Shown: one piece after another, positions 26,772 through 37,894 of the stretch
Position numbering within the stretch: position 1 is the first letter of the stretch
Layout: each line of letters begins with the position of its first letter
Assembly (NCBI RefSeq): GCF_003945595.2
Contig: NW_024104376.1
Location: 1,488,001-1,552,000, forward strand
Source of the DNA: Pipra filicauda
Taxonomy: Eukaryota > Chordata > Aves > Passeriformes > Pipridae
Reading direction: 5' to 3'
Length of the DNA stretch: 64,000 nt
Made by a program: the position numbers and the translations under genes
Notes under the pieces: model-generated
What the model was told of the DNA's origin: nothing
The model's database searches: none
The model's input: only the letters and a program-made list of their open reading frames with translations

Positions 26772-26795
26772 ATATGTATATATTTATATACATAT
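26772..26795. repeat. 24-base AT inverted repeat
   Basis: Two perfect 11-base arms (atatgtatata / tatatacatat) are separated by tt. It could extrude as a small cruciform or simply be a decayed AT microsatellite. Confidence 0.95.
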
Positions 26796-29217
26796 ATTAC
26801 CAACTTGTTTCTGAGCTGTTATATTAAACCCAAATCATGTTCTCATAGCCACGAGGGGCAGAAACTTTTTGCATACTTTCTGAAGAGGATCATGCGGTAC
26901 GAGTACAACGGCAAGGGATTGGATTTAATAACTCTGGAGATTTCTTCCTGCTTTATGTTTCCAAAAGTGGAGATCCTTGCAGAAGCTTCACCAGCTGGGT
27001 CTTTAGGAAAAGCACCAAAATTTGTGAGGCTCATTATACAGTCCTAAGAAGCAACAGCTCCATACATACATATTTATTTTAATTAAATTTCTAAGCAGAG
27101 AGATCAGAGGAAGGATAGGGACCTGTGTTGCACAGTAGGTGATTTTGTTGTTCTTTGAAAGTGTTTTACTCATAAGGGTTGTTTTAATTCTGTTGGCAGG
27201 TTGTAGGATCACTTCTATGTGTTGGACACAGCACTGAAAAAGCAGAATTTCACATAGCAGTTTTGCTATAAAGATAACCAGACTAAACCCATTAAATACA
27301 GAAACAGCTTCATGCTAAGCTTGCAGCCTACCATGTGAGAATGGAGAATTTGACCCAAAAGAGAGAGGAAGAGCAGCAGAAAGTTGCCTGCTGAGTCCAA
27401 AAGTGATGTAGGTGTCAAGAGCACAAAATCTGCAGCTATCCCTTGTGTTTATTTCTCTTTTACAATTCAGTGAAAGTGGCTTTTTTTTGCCTTACTCTGA
27501 GACAGAGGAAAGGGGGAAGCAGCTTCCCTTTAATCTATGAATAAACATGCAGCTTTTTCTAGTCTAAGCTCTTAAAAATTGGTTATGGTTGTGTAATAGC
27601 TTCTGGGTTCCCAGCTCCTCCAGTAGCCAATATACTCTTTCAGGAAATCAAGTCATATCTTCCTTTGAAAAGACCCAGAAAAATACCAACCTAACCTGCT
27701 GGGAAGGAGCAAAAGACTCCAAGGGATTTCTTTCGAGTTTGCCAGCTGACCTTCCTCTGGCCAGATAACAGAGTCTGGAGCTTCAAACTCAAATACCGAG
27801 TTTGAAAAGCTTGAACTGACAATGCAAGTTGTGCTCATGGTGCTGCTGAAGCAATCAATAAGTTTCTGCCTCTTTTCTTGGGGGGCTAGCAGGGTGGTTT
27901 GCCGCTTGTGTTTCTTTTACTCAGAACAGTCCCATGACCATTTTGTTATCTCTTTACCGTTCTTGCAGACCCTCAGGCACAGTGTTTTTCAGGTGCGTAT
28001 ACAGCCACTGCCAAAGGGGAATTTTTTCTATCAGTTCTGCTCTTGCAGCTGCTGAAGCTAAACCTTCCTCTCCTGTTCTTTTAGGAGGAAAAAAAAAAGT
28101 AAAAATGAGGAAAGCCAACTTTAGCTTTGGGACAGAGCAGATGAGTCCCTTTAAGGAGGAGAAGGACAGTTTTGATGGCATTTTGTTAAGCTCCCAATAG
28201 CCAAAGAGTTTGTTCTGGTACGTGTCAGCTGCAGCAGATGTTTTGTGGGTATTTCCAGTGCAAACCGCAGCAGTGGTATCTTAGGACATCAGCATGTGAG
28301 TGCTCTCCACTGTCTGCTTGGCCTAAGAAATGTGGATGTTTTTTTTTCCCAAGAGGGCCCCAAGGTTTATCATGTTACTGTAAAAGGGGCTGGAGGACCA
28401 AATCTTTGAAATTCTGCTTGTCAGTGGTGGTTAGTGGAAAAGGGAATTGCTGGAATTCCTGTCAGCATTCCTGGTTACTGGTGAAAAAGCTAAATTGTCA
28501 CTCATACAGTGGAAGGGATGGCTGCTATTTTCTCCTCTTTTACTTTTCTCCTTGACTTACATGGCTTTTCCCTCTTTTGTAGGTATCAGAAGTACTGCTT
28601 AACTTCAAAGAAGTATTAAGAACTGAGATTCCCAGGATGTAAGAAATCCAGTGCTGTGAGTGATTAGCTTTTTTTTTCTGTTTTTCTTTACATGGGAAAT
28701 TCAAGCTTGCCCAAACAGAAGGAGAATATTTTAATTTTTTTTTTCTTTTAAAGACACTTCAAGAAATGTTTACAGCAAGCAAATCCAGTCTTTTGGAACC
28801 AGCTGAGTGCCTTTGGCACCTCTTTGCAACCCACAAAATAAAGTCAGCATTGTATTACCACATAGGCTGAATAATTATCTCACTGCAGATATGAACCACA
28901 TGAATGCATTTAACTGAGAATATGGTCAGCAGAATGGACCATTAGCACCATCTGAACCTTGTTTGTTGTTTCCAAGCCATTGAAAGACAATCTTGGTGAA
29001 GATTTGAGGGTGCTTGTGTGTTTTGAAAGTAAAGAAGAACACAGATTGGCTGTGAGGTTGTTTCTGTGTGTGTGCACAACACCCCAGCCCTGTCATCAAA
29101 ATGGAAAACTATCCAATATTTGGCTCTTTCCTGATGTGATAAAATAGCTTCAAAGGAAGTTTTATACCACAGGAGATACCTGCACACTTGTTCCAACGCA
29201 GCTTGGCCAGGAGCTTT

Positions 29218-29252
29218 TACATATATATAAACCCCTCCCCCCCAAAAAAAAG
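29218..29252. repeat. Mixed low-complexity tract (TA, C and A runs)
   Basis: A short (AT)n run is followed by C-rich and then A-rich runs (cctccccccc, aaaaaaaa). Ordinary low complexity. Confidence 0.9.
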
Positions 29253-32200
29253 TGTATATTTAAGGAGCATCTGCACTATGACCTTTTTCTGTGCATTGGT
29301 AAAGGGTTTGAGCTGTGATTTTGCATCAGCTGTGGCTTATTTGCAGTTTTGCAGGTGGACCAGGCAGGGCTACATTAGACCCTGCTCAGGAAGCCTTGGT
29401 TGGAGTTTCTGACTGTCTGCAGTGTGGGCTCCTGGGGCAGCTTCTCTTGTCTGATGTGAGGCTGAATAACAGGGCAGAAATTTGGACTGAAGGTTTGGAT
29501 GCTATTGTTCGGGGCTTCATTGCTTTCTGTAAGTAATTGCTTTTTTTGTAAGTAAATTTTCTTAGTAGAGAGGTTGAATAAGGGTTTTTTTTGAAGTTTT
29601 TAAAATCAGATCAACTCCCATCCCATTTTTACCCTGTTCTATGGTGATGGAAATTTATGGTTACTTGGAAATCAGTGGAGTTTTGTTTCCATTTTTATTT
29701 CAGTGGCTTACAGCCTGTCTTCTGTTACAACAACAAAATCTATTTGGATTAGAACAGAATAAAACCCCAAATTGAAATCAGCCTGAGAAAAGAAAGGGCT
29801 CTGTTTTGTTAACAGGAGAGAAACTAAGTCAATCCATGTTTGGTAAAGATGTGGTACAAATTTCTTAATACTTAACAAGCATTCAGGAATTGGTAAGCAA
29901 AAAAGAAAAAAGAATCCTACTTTCAGCCTTTTGTGAAGGATCCCGGCAATCAGTGCAGTTGCTGGGAGAAAAGGGATGTGAAGTGATGACAGTGTTTTGT
30001 ATTGATCATCCCTCAGTAAAGTGGTCCATGGTTTATATTCTTCCTTTGAATCATGTATGTTTTCTCCTAACTCCTTAGTGACTGTCACATAAGACCTGCT
30101 AATTGAGCTGTGGGGTTTATTTTTTGTCAGTCGCTTACAAAGCATTGCACAGGATCGGCTCTGGCCTCTTATTAACAGATCTGTTGGCTTCAGAGTGATG
30201 GGAAGAGTAGATACTGATTAAAGTGAAGAAAGTTCAGCAGAAAGATGCCATGTGTACGTATCGTGTCTCTCAAAGTATATCCACTCGTGAGAAGTGCTCT
30301 TTGCTCATCTCAAAAATAAAATTTTCTTGTTTTTCTGTTAGGTAGGCAGTGTTGAAATTTGGGAAGCATTTTTGTGGTCCTAATGAATCTACATCCTAAT
30401 GCACCCCTGTGGTGGTTGCTTCCACAAAGGGAATAAATGTGGGGATCTGCTCCTGCCCTTCAAAGGAGGGCTGCTGGTCCCAGGTAAATGTTGTCTGTGT
30501 TTTTAAGTCAAAGCAAAGCAGAAATGCTGAGGGAGGCATGTAGTCCACGTGCCTCTGATATATCATAGCTGTGTTAAGAGGATGAGAGAGAAAACAAGAG
30601 CAGCCTGCTTGGATGCTGCCCAGGTATGTATGGTCTCAGATGGCTCTGAAATTATTGCAGCAAGATGTAGTTGCAGCTCAGGAATGAAAGGAGACTTTTA
30701 AGTTTCATTTACCTGTCTTCTCCCACTCTGGCTGCACGACAGAAGCCTGAGTGAGGAACTGGGGAGCATAAGATGGCTGCAGCAGGGTGATGCTGACTTC
30801 TTGCTCAGAAGCTCAAGGAGAAACCAGAGCGGGAAGAATTCAGCTCTCTGCATCTTCTTGCAGTATTGCCCTGCACAGTGTTTCAGGATCAGGTGTTCAG
30901 TGAGAGATTTGATGGAGGGAGAGAAAGAAAAGGAGGCTTCTTTGCCATCTCCTTTTTTCTGTTTGCCTGCTGGTACCCAAAGGTGGAGCTTGCCAGCAGC
31001 TGCTCCCAGAGGTGCCGTCCCCTGCAATGGATGGCAGTCTGGGATATAGCAGTGGCTTAGGGTGGCCTTGACTGACACCCGTTCAGAGGGGACCTAAACC
31101 AAGAGCTGACATGCTGTATTATGAGCAGTCAGAGATGGTGTTTGGTTTGGGAAGTTCCTGCCACTTCTGGTGCGTTTGGGACACTGATGAGCAAACTGTG
31201 AGTGGTGGTTGCTTCATCTGTTAGGCTTTAATTCACCTTCCCTTTGTAAGGCAGCATCTCTATTCTGCTATTTAAGAGCAATACCCACTTTTTTTGTGGG
31301 CAGGATTCCCCTGATGCAGTTTTGTTCTCAGAGCAGTCCAAGGCAGAGCCATCTGTTGGTGGAGGATCAAGCCCTGGGAGGATGCAGGGGAGGGTTCCCT
31401 TCAGGTTGTATGTGCTCAAGGAGAAGCATCCTCAGCTGTAGCATGGTGGTGTGGTGGCTCTCTGACCCCAGGTCTCTGTGTGAGGACAAGTTGGTGAGGT
31501 AGCTGCAGATCAGGGAATGCCCAGGGCAGGCTGCAGCATTGGACTGCAGAGGCATAGCAGGTCTGGCAGGAGAGCAGGGAGGACAGAGAAGCTCTTTTAT
31601 GTATTGGGAAAATTTGGGGAAAACTAACTTGGAAAAATTAACTCATTTATGTCAAGGCTTTTGGATGTATAACTGTAAAGGAGGCACTTGTTGCAGTGAA
31701 TTATTCTTTATCAGATAAGATTTAGATGGGTTTGGGGTTATTTTTATAATTTGGAGCTTGAGCAGTGAATTTGCAAACACTTTCTGCAAAGAAAATGACA
31801 GCAGTGCATCCTAGGAATGCCAGCACTATGCACAGAAACAGCTTTACAAAATGCAGCAGTGGCACTGCCTCCTTGCTCTTACATGGGGCAAGGGATTGGG
31901 CAGCAGCTGCAGCAACCCTCAAAGACTGAAACCATAACTTGCACTTGACACCAGAAAAGCCACCGCTCCAAACAGTGTACTCCCCACAAAATCCATGCAC
32001 ATTCTCCCCATGTTCAATCAGCTGACTGTCTGGAAATGTTGGACAGACTGTGTTTTATTTTTAAAAGGAGGGGGGAAATACTGTTACAACTGAAGAATAG
32101 AGATGTGGAGGAGAAGTTGGTTGGAGAGCAGTCAGGAGAGATGAGGCTTAGCCAAAAGCCTCCATTGCAGTTCACAGCTGAGAAGGGATGAGGAGATTTC

Positions 32201-32460
32201 TTCCATGTAACTGCAGATTTGCAGTTCATATCTCAGCTGAGGGGTGGAAAGAGGGCAGGTTTTCCCAAGAGCTGAGTGCTGCCCAGGTTTTGGTAAAAAC
32301 AGGGTTGCTGCTGCCTGGCTCTCCTGCAGCCCCAGTGTGGTGGTCCTTTGGGATCTGACTCTGTAGACAGGAACTGATGGTGCCAGAAGAGGCGAAAGCA
32401 GGTTTTGTTCCGTTCTTATTTTTGATAGTGTCTCTTCCTCCTCTTCTTTTCCATTAAGTA

Positions 32461-32487
32461 TGATGTCACAAATGACATCAGTCCAAT
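32461..32487. promoter_or_regulatory. CRE-like inverted repeat next to a CCAAT box
   Basis: tgatgtca and tgacatca form a perfect 8-base inverted repeat with a 4-base spacer (32461-32480), followed by ccaat at 32484-32488. Both arms resemble ATF/CREB-type half-site pairs. Paired bZIP sites beside a CCAAT box occur in enhancers and promoters. Function is inferred from motif form only. Confidence 0.35.
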
Positions 32488-33609
32488 AACTGCTTGTGGT
32501 TGTCATAGTCACAGCCTGTGACACCCAAACAAAGCAGTAGGAAAGTGAAACTGGCATACAAATGCTGTAATATTAATCACATTCCTTTTGGTTAATAACT
32601 ACATGGTTAGGTATTTATTTTCCATTGGAAAAAAGAGGAAGGGGACTTAAAGCAAAAAATTGAGTCATTTAGGGGGAGGAAGGTGGTTCCCAACTCCATC
32701 TGAGCAACACAGCTGCACTTCTGTCTCCCAGTACTCTTCCCCTAAGCCAACATTGCTCTGGACCTCAACTACCGAACTCTCTCCTGCAGCTGTTCCCATC
32801 GTTGCAGACCACATGGTGATGGTCCAGCATGGAAAGGCAATAGGAGATATTCCACTGCCTCTTAATATGAACTATGTCCCCAGGGCAAAGCCTCCCAGGG
32901 ACTGGCAGTGAGTGCCAGCAGGAGCCACAGGTCAGCCAGCTTTGACTGCTGGATGGATGAGGTTGCCATTCTTGTGGTGCATGGACAGAGTGTAGAAAGG
33001 TTTTTTCATCTTCTGGGGGGTTTAGATGTGATGCGGGAGTGGTTGTTTGTGGTTCTTTGTTCTGTTTTGGGTTTTTAAATCTGTAAAACGAGCTATTCTG
33101 GGTGAGCAGCAGAGCTTGTTTGCCCTTGCAGGGTTTAATCTCCACTCCTTCGGAGTTTTGCACAGTTGGCCTGATGGTAGGAAGGTGCTTGCTGCAAGAA
33201 GTAATTCCAATAATTAAAAAAAAAAATTTACAGAAATAGATCTGGTACAAGTGCTGCATTTGCAAGACAGGCAGGTGGTCAGGGCTTGCTGGGCAGGAGC
33301 CACCTAAACCCCTTGCTGCTGCGGTCATGTGGGGAGCCACCATCCATGATGCCCTCACCAAAATTCCCCTTGCCCAGGGCTATCCGTTCTCTGTGCCCCT
33401 ATGGGAACGTACTGACCCAGAGTGCTCCAGCATGGCTTCCCCAAAATATTTGGGCCTGTGATTTGTGGGATGAGCCCAGACAACCACCCAGCCCTGCCTG
33501 AGCTGGGAGCAGGCAGCAAGCACACAGAGCAGTGTGGCAGGGAGCACTGACCAGCCCGGGGGCTCTGGATTCCAGCATTTAGTGCTGTGGCTCCTGCCAG
33601 CGCTTCCAA

Positions 33610-33830
33610 GGGGGTGCTCATTATATAATAGCTGCTGGTTGATTAATATGCTGTGAGTCAGAAGCGCCAGGGTATTTTAGCTTTCTCTAGTTGCTATGGC
33701 AATGTTATTTTAACAAATAGCTTTTTAATATTTAATTAAAACAGCTTTTGGCAGGCTGGAGTAAGAACTATTACAATTACTACTACAAAGGGTTAGCAAT
33801 GAAGTGCATTTCAGAGTCACCTCTTTTGGT
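33610..33830. promoter_or_regulatory. Candidate conserved non-coding element with RFX-like X-box
   Basis: An AT-rich, repeat-free block holds gttgctatggcaat at 33690-33703, 12 of 14 bases identical to the palindromic RFX X-box GTTGCCATGGCAAC. It is followed within 50 bases by TTTAATTAAAA homeodomain-type sites and preceded by tgattaatatg and a tgagtca AP-1 core. The texture suggests a conserved enhancer. Alignment with other birds and mammals would decide. Confidence 0.4.
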
Positions 33831-34689
33831 TGGGTCGGTGTCATGTCCCCCACTCCAATCTGTCAGCTTCAAAAAATTAAAAAAAAACAAAAATCATTAA
33901 TTTATTGGTTGTGAGAAACATATTCTTGTTTCCAAGACACAAAGCAAATGCAATGCAAATCTGCAGTTACTCTTCACAATTGAAGGTTGTCAATTCTTTC
34001 AGTGTACAGTGCCAAGGCAGCTCTCTAAGGATGAAGCGATATGATGGTGTTTATTAATTGCTACTTTGTCACTGGTATTCCTTCTTCTACCTTTGCCTCG
34101 CAGATGAGATCATTCCCATTTTACTTGCTTCATGTTTCCTCTCTGTCAGGTTGGATGCTTTTCCCTTGCCAGCTCGTGGAGGAGGCTGGTGCTGTGTCCA
34201 GATCAGGCTCTGGATGGAATCCTAGTCTTTTTTTAGGTGAGCTCCTCTGCTCCCTGATACCAGAGGATTCTGCAGTAGAGACAAATGAACAGAGAACTCA
34301 GTCTTCAGAGAAAAATAAATATTTAACAACTCTCTTTGTAAATACCCTTTATTTATAGAACAGTTGCAGGTTCTATCATGCTTGATAAATGGGGATGCTT
34401 TTTATGCAAGAATTCTGCCTTGAGGTACTCAGTGGATACTTAATGTTGTCTGTGATATAATAGTGAAATAAATGTGTCGCTCTCATGTCGCCCTTCCAGC
34501 CCCTATTTTCCGTGATTAACTTCAGTATTGCCCACTTTGTCTCTATTCACATTGCATTCCTTAATATTATACTGAAACCTAATTTGGACAGTAACACCTT
34601 TATTTCCTGAGGGAAGGGGAAGGCTGCAGAGACTATATGTACCTCCATCATGTTATCACCCTGGTGTCTCACCAGGTCCTTGAGGTTGG

Positions 34690-34785
34690 TGAGCTCATCC
34701 TCTTGCTCTCATAGAGGCTGGGATAGTGCTGTTATCCCATCTTATAAACAAGTGAAAGTAAACCTGGAGAGACAGATTAGGATGT
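34690..34785 (-). mobile_element. Ancient MIR-like SINE fragment
   Basis: Read on the minus strand, the segment resembles the MIR 3' half: a diverged 'ctcagtttcctcatctgtaa' region, then 'gataagatgggataacagca' style sequence, then 'tatgagagcaagaggatgag' in place of the usual GTGAGGATTAAATGAG. It is highly diverged, so the call is tentative. Confidence 0.5.
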
Positions 34786-35213
34786 GTTTCACCCCAACTG
34801 CCTATAAGCTAAGCAATTGTTTTGTAGTAGCTGTCTGACCACTTCCAACATCAGTTGAAATACTGCACCATTTGCAGAGATGTTTTGCCCTGCTTTAGGA
34901 CAGATGTTTGAGGCAAGTCACAGGTGTAACACTCAAGAGTTGTTTGTCTCTCCCCATGTAACTCTGAGCCATAAACTCAAATGGGGAAAAACTGGACAAG
35001 AGAACTGCCACCCTGCACCAAAGATCTTCTATACAATTTCTGTATAACAGTGTCCAGGCTGGAGGATGTCCTTGCTTGTTGCACTGCTCTGGTCACACAG
35101 TGTCAGGTCCCCAGTCCGAAGCAGCACAGTTAATCTCTGCCACACATTTCTCGCAGCTGGGCATTGAGGATTAAACAGCTCAGAAGGAGGTGCAAATCCT
35201 GTCCACAGGCATG

Positions 35214-35280
35214 TAAGCTAAGGTGCAAAAGATTTGCCTAAATCCTTCTAGCAAGCCAGGAAGAGAACTAAGGCTTTCCT
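35214..35280 (-). mobile_element. Possible MIR fragment
   Basis: The minus strand reads roughly as the MIR core around 'ctctgccacttactagctgt' then 'gtgaccttgggcaagt'. On the + strand this is 'gatttgcctaaatccttcta' then 'gcaagccaggaagagaac'. The match is short and diverged. It lies about 430 bases from the fragment at 34690 and in the same orientation. Confidence 0.35.
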
Positions 35281-35456
35281 TCTTATTTACACTGAAGATG
35301 TGTTGTTACGACCAAAGTGACAGTGATAATATTGTTGCTGTGGTAATACAGCAAACAGTATGGCTGTGTTAGGCAGTTCTTTAAAGCGTCCTTCTGAGTT
35401 GCATCCCATACTTATTGCTAATTTTTTTTGATGTCTTTTTAAACCCCTCTGCTAGC

Positions 35457-35464
35457 TGACGTCA
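35457..35464. promoter_or_regulatory. Perfect CRE palindrome (tgacgtca)
   Basis: An exact 8-base CREB/ATF consensus, including the central CpG that is usually lost by mutation in methylated DNA. A single site of this length is expected by chance roughly once per 65 kb, so it is only suggestive. Confidence 0.3.
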
Positions 35465-37820
35465 ACCTCAAGGAGTCCAAAGGCGATCCCAGGATGTGGT
35501 GGAAGCAGGGGGTCTCTGGGTGGGTAGTGACAGCCACAGAGCAGCACATGGTTGCAGCCACTTGTGTCAGCTGCTGGTTCCTGAGAGGTCTGGGAAGGAA
35601 TCCTTTCTATTTTCTACCAACAAGGATCTGAAACATACTGCAAAAGTATTTGACTGGTTTCATAGCGAATGTGGGTCTCCATGAGGCTTGCAGGGTAGTA
35701 GCTGTATGGCAGGAGGTCCTGCCATAATAGAGGGGCATCACTGAGGGACAGGCAGTGACTGTTGTGGGGGAAGCTGATAAGCAGATGGATGAAACTGGCA
35801 TTGCCATCGAGTGGAGGAAATGAGTGCCTCTGCTTTAGCAAACACAGTCGGGCTACCCCAGAGGGATAAGGGGGCTGAGAGGTTTGAGCCAAATACTCTG
35901 ACCAAAGGGAGCTCGTGGAGCCATTCCTTGGGAGGAGGTGGTAAGAGTTTGGTGATGGTGACTGGCAAGGGTAGGGAGGTCTGAGCATCGATGCTTCTGG
36001 ATATCAAAAGATGATGTATTAAGTAGCTGAAATGGGAATTCTAGTGAGCAGGCAGAGAAATAACACTTCTACCTGGAATTTTCATTACATGGCCAAATTT
36101 TGGAAAGGATACAGAGAAAAGTGCTGCAGAGTAGCAATCCTGCTTGGGCTACATGCTGGAGTCTGAGAGAAATGCCCCTATGTTATGGGTGAGAGAGAGT
36201 GGCTGATAGCCAGAATGCTGACAGTATAGCAGGTGGGAGAGCAGGGAAGGTTGGGAGCTCTGCCATCCCTGAGCAGAGGTGGCCCAGAGGTGAACAGTGG
36301 GCTGTTGGGGTGGGATGGCTGTGCCATGAGTCTGTGTGGTGGAGCAGACCCAGCAGTGAGCGATTTGGGGAAATCCCTGATGGGTATTGCTCCTGAGTGC
36401 TGTGATAAGTGGCAGGTCTGGGTAGTGGGATCTGCTCTGGAAAGCTGATCCCAAGGAGGAAAATTGGGTTCTTCGAGGGAGTGGCAGGGGGAAAGAAGAG
36501 GATGGGTGCCTGTATTTTTGTTTGGGTAGATGTGCACTGGAGTTGTACTGGAAAAGCTGAAATGTGATTTACAAGGGGAAATAAAAGCTCCACTGCAAAC
36601 ACAGACTGATGTGAAAGAGTTTACCTGCCAGGTCCTCAGCTCAGCCTCCCTATATGGGTGAAATGTGCTATGTAGATCTTCAATTTACAGTAATTTGGGG
36701 CTCGCTTGTTGTCTGGAGAGGCATGACATGTACTCTGGCAGATCGGACTCCCCCACCCCTGAGTATAAGGGTGGATCCAAGCTGACAGTGCTCAGAGATA
36801 CTGCAGTAACAAAGACTCCCCAAAATTAAGCCCAAGGGCCTTTCTTTTTTGTGGTTGTTTAGGATCCATGCAAGTTGGTGATCTTCCCCAAATCCCTGTG
36901 TTACCAAAAGCATGCGGTCTCCTCCCCTCACCTAAACACTCCCTACACTTAAGTGGAAGCAAAGCCAACTTTAGCTGGTCCCAACTATTTAAAAGATAGG
37001 TTGCTACTTTCATGTGTCCCTGATAAGCAAGAACATCAAGGGATGGAATAGAGTCAGGTGAATTGAAAGAGATTGGAAGCGACAAAAATTGCAGTGAACT
37101 TTCCTAGAGCTTCCCATCTCCACCTGTTCCAGTCCTTTCCTTTATCTTTTGCTGCCATCAGTAGTTTTTGGTAGTGTTGTCTTCTCAATGACTGTTCTCT
37201 CATGGGGATGTCTGTTGGAAATCAGGAGGTTGATATGTTGAAAGCAGGAGCACTTGGGCCTGTGAGTCTGCTTGTGTATTGCAGAATGTGCTGCTGTCTC
37301 CTAACCCAGAAATGCAATGGCAGTGACTATTACGTGCTTTGCATCACCAGTAGTTTCACACAGTACAACTGTGATATTTGCACAGGTAATGTGTGCTTAA
37401 TCCCTATTTTGCTGGTAGTGGCGTTAGGGTAGAGCATCACATAGGTGCCGAGCACAGTCGTGGTCTCTGAATTGACTCAGTTTTCATTGTCAGCATTAGT
37501 CGTGACTCAGGTATAAACAATCTGGCAAGTTTCCTGTCTGCAGTTCTCCAAGTATGGTCATCTGCTTGCGTGCCTCAAACCAGACTGTAACTGTGTGTGC
37601 TGCACTCTGAAATCCAGCCAGGTCTGCTACAGATTAATCAAACCCTGCAGCACTCAGGGGCAGCTGCATTTCAGATGCTGCTGTGAGTGTGTGTAGGGAA
37701 GGGTGAGGAGCAAGCGTGGTGCTCGGGATCTACTACAGGAGGACATTCAAGTTCTAGTAGGACAGGGAATAGTCTTTCATTTATTGTCTTTGGTTGTTAG
37801 TAATATTGGATTAAAATGTG

Positions 37821-37894
37821 ATTTATATTATTTATATTATATTATATATGTAATTGTATCTAGTGGTTGTATATTAATTATTATATACTATATG
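37821..37894. repeat. AT-rich tract
   Basis: About 75 bases composed largely of tta/tat units, interrupted by 'gtatctagtggttg'. It is probably a decayed simple repeat. Confidence 0.85.

Larger units (their letters stand above)
23127..34689. other. Unique non-coding stretch with scattered regulatory-looking motifs
   Basis: No gene is recognised in 11.5 kb. It contains an AT palindrome at 26772-26795, a mixed simple repeat at 29218-29252, a CRE-type inverted repeat at 32461-32480 and an RFX-like site at 33690-33703. The longest open frame (198 codons, minus strand, 32765-33361) has no domain and no flanking splice signals that I trust. Confidence 0.6.

Noticed and set aside
32765..33361. 198-codon minus-strand open frame, the longest in the window
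   Set aside because: It has no recognisable domain and its composition (H, S, Q and P rich) is irregular. About one frame of this length is expected by chance in 64 kb over six frames.
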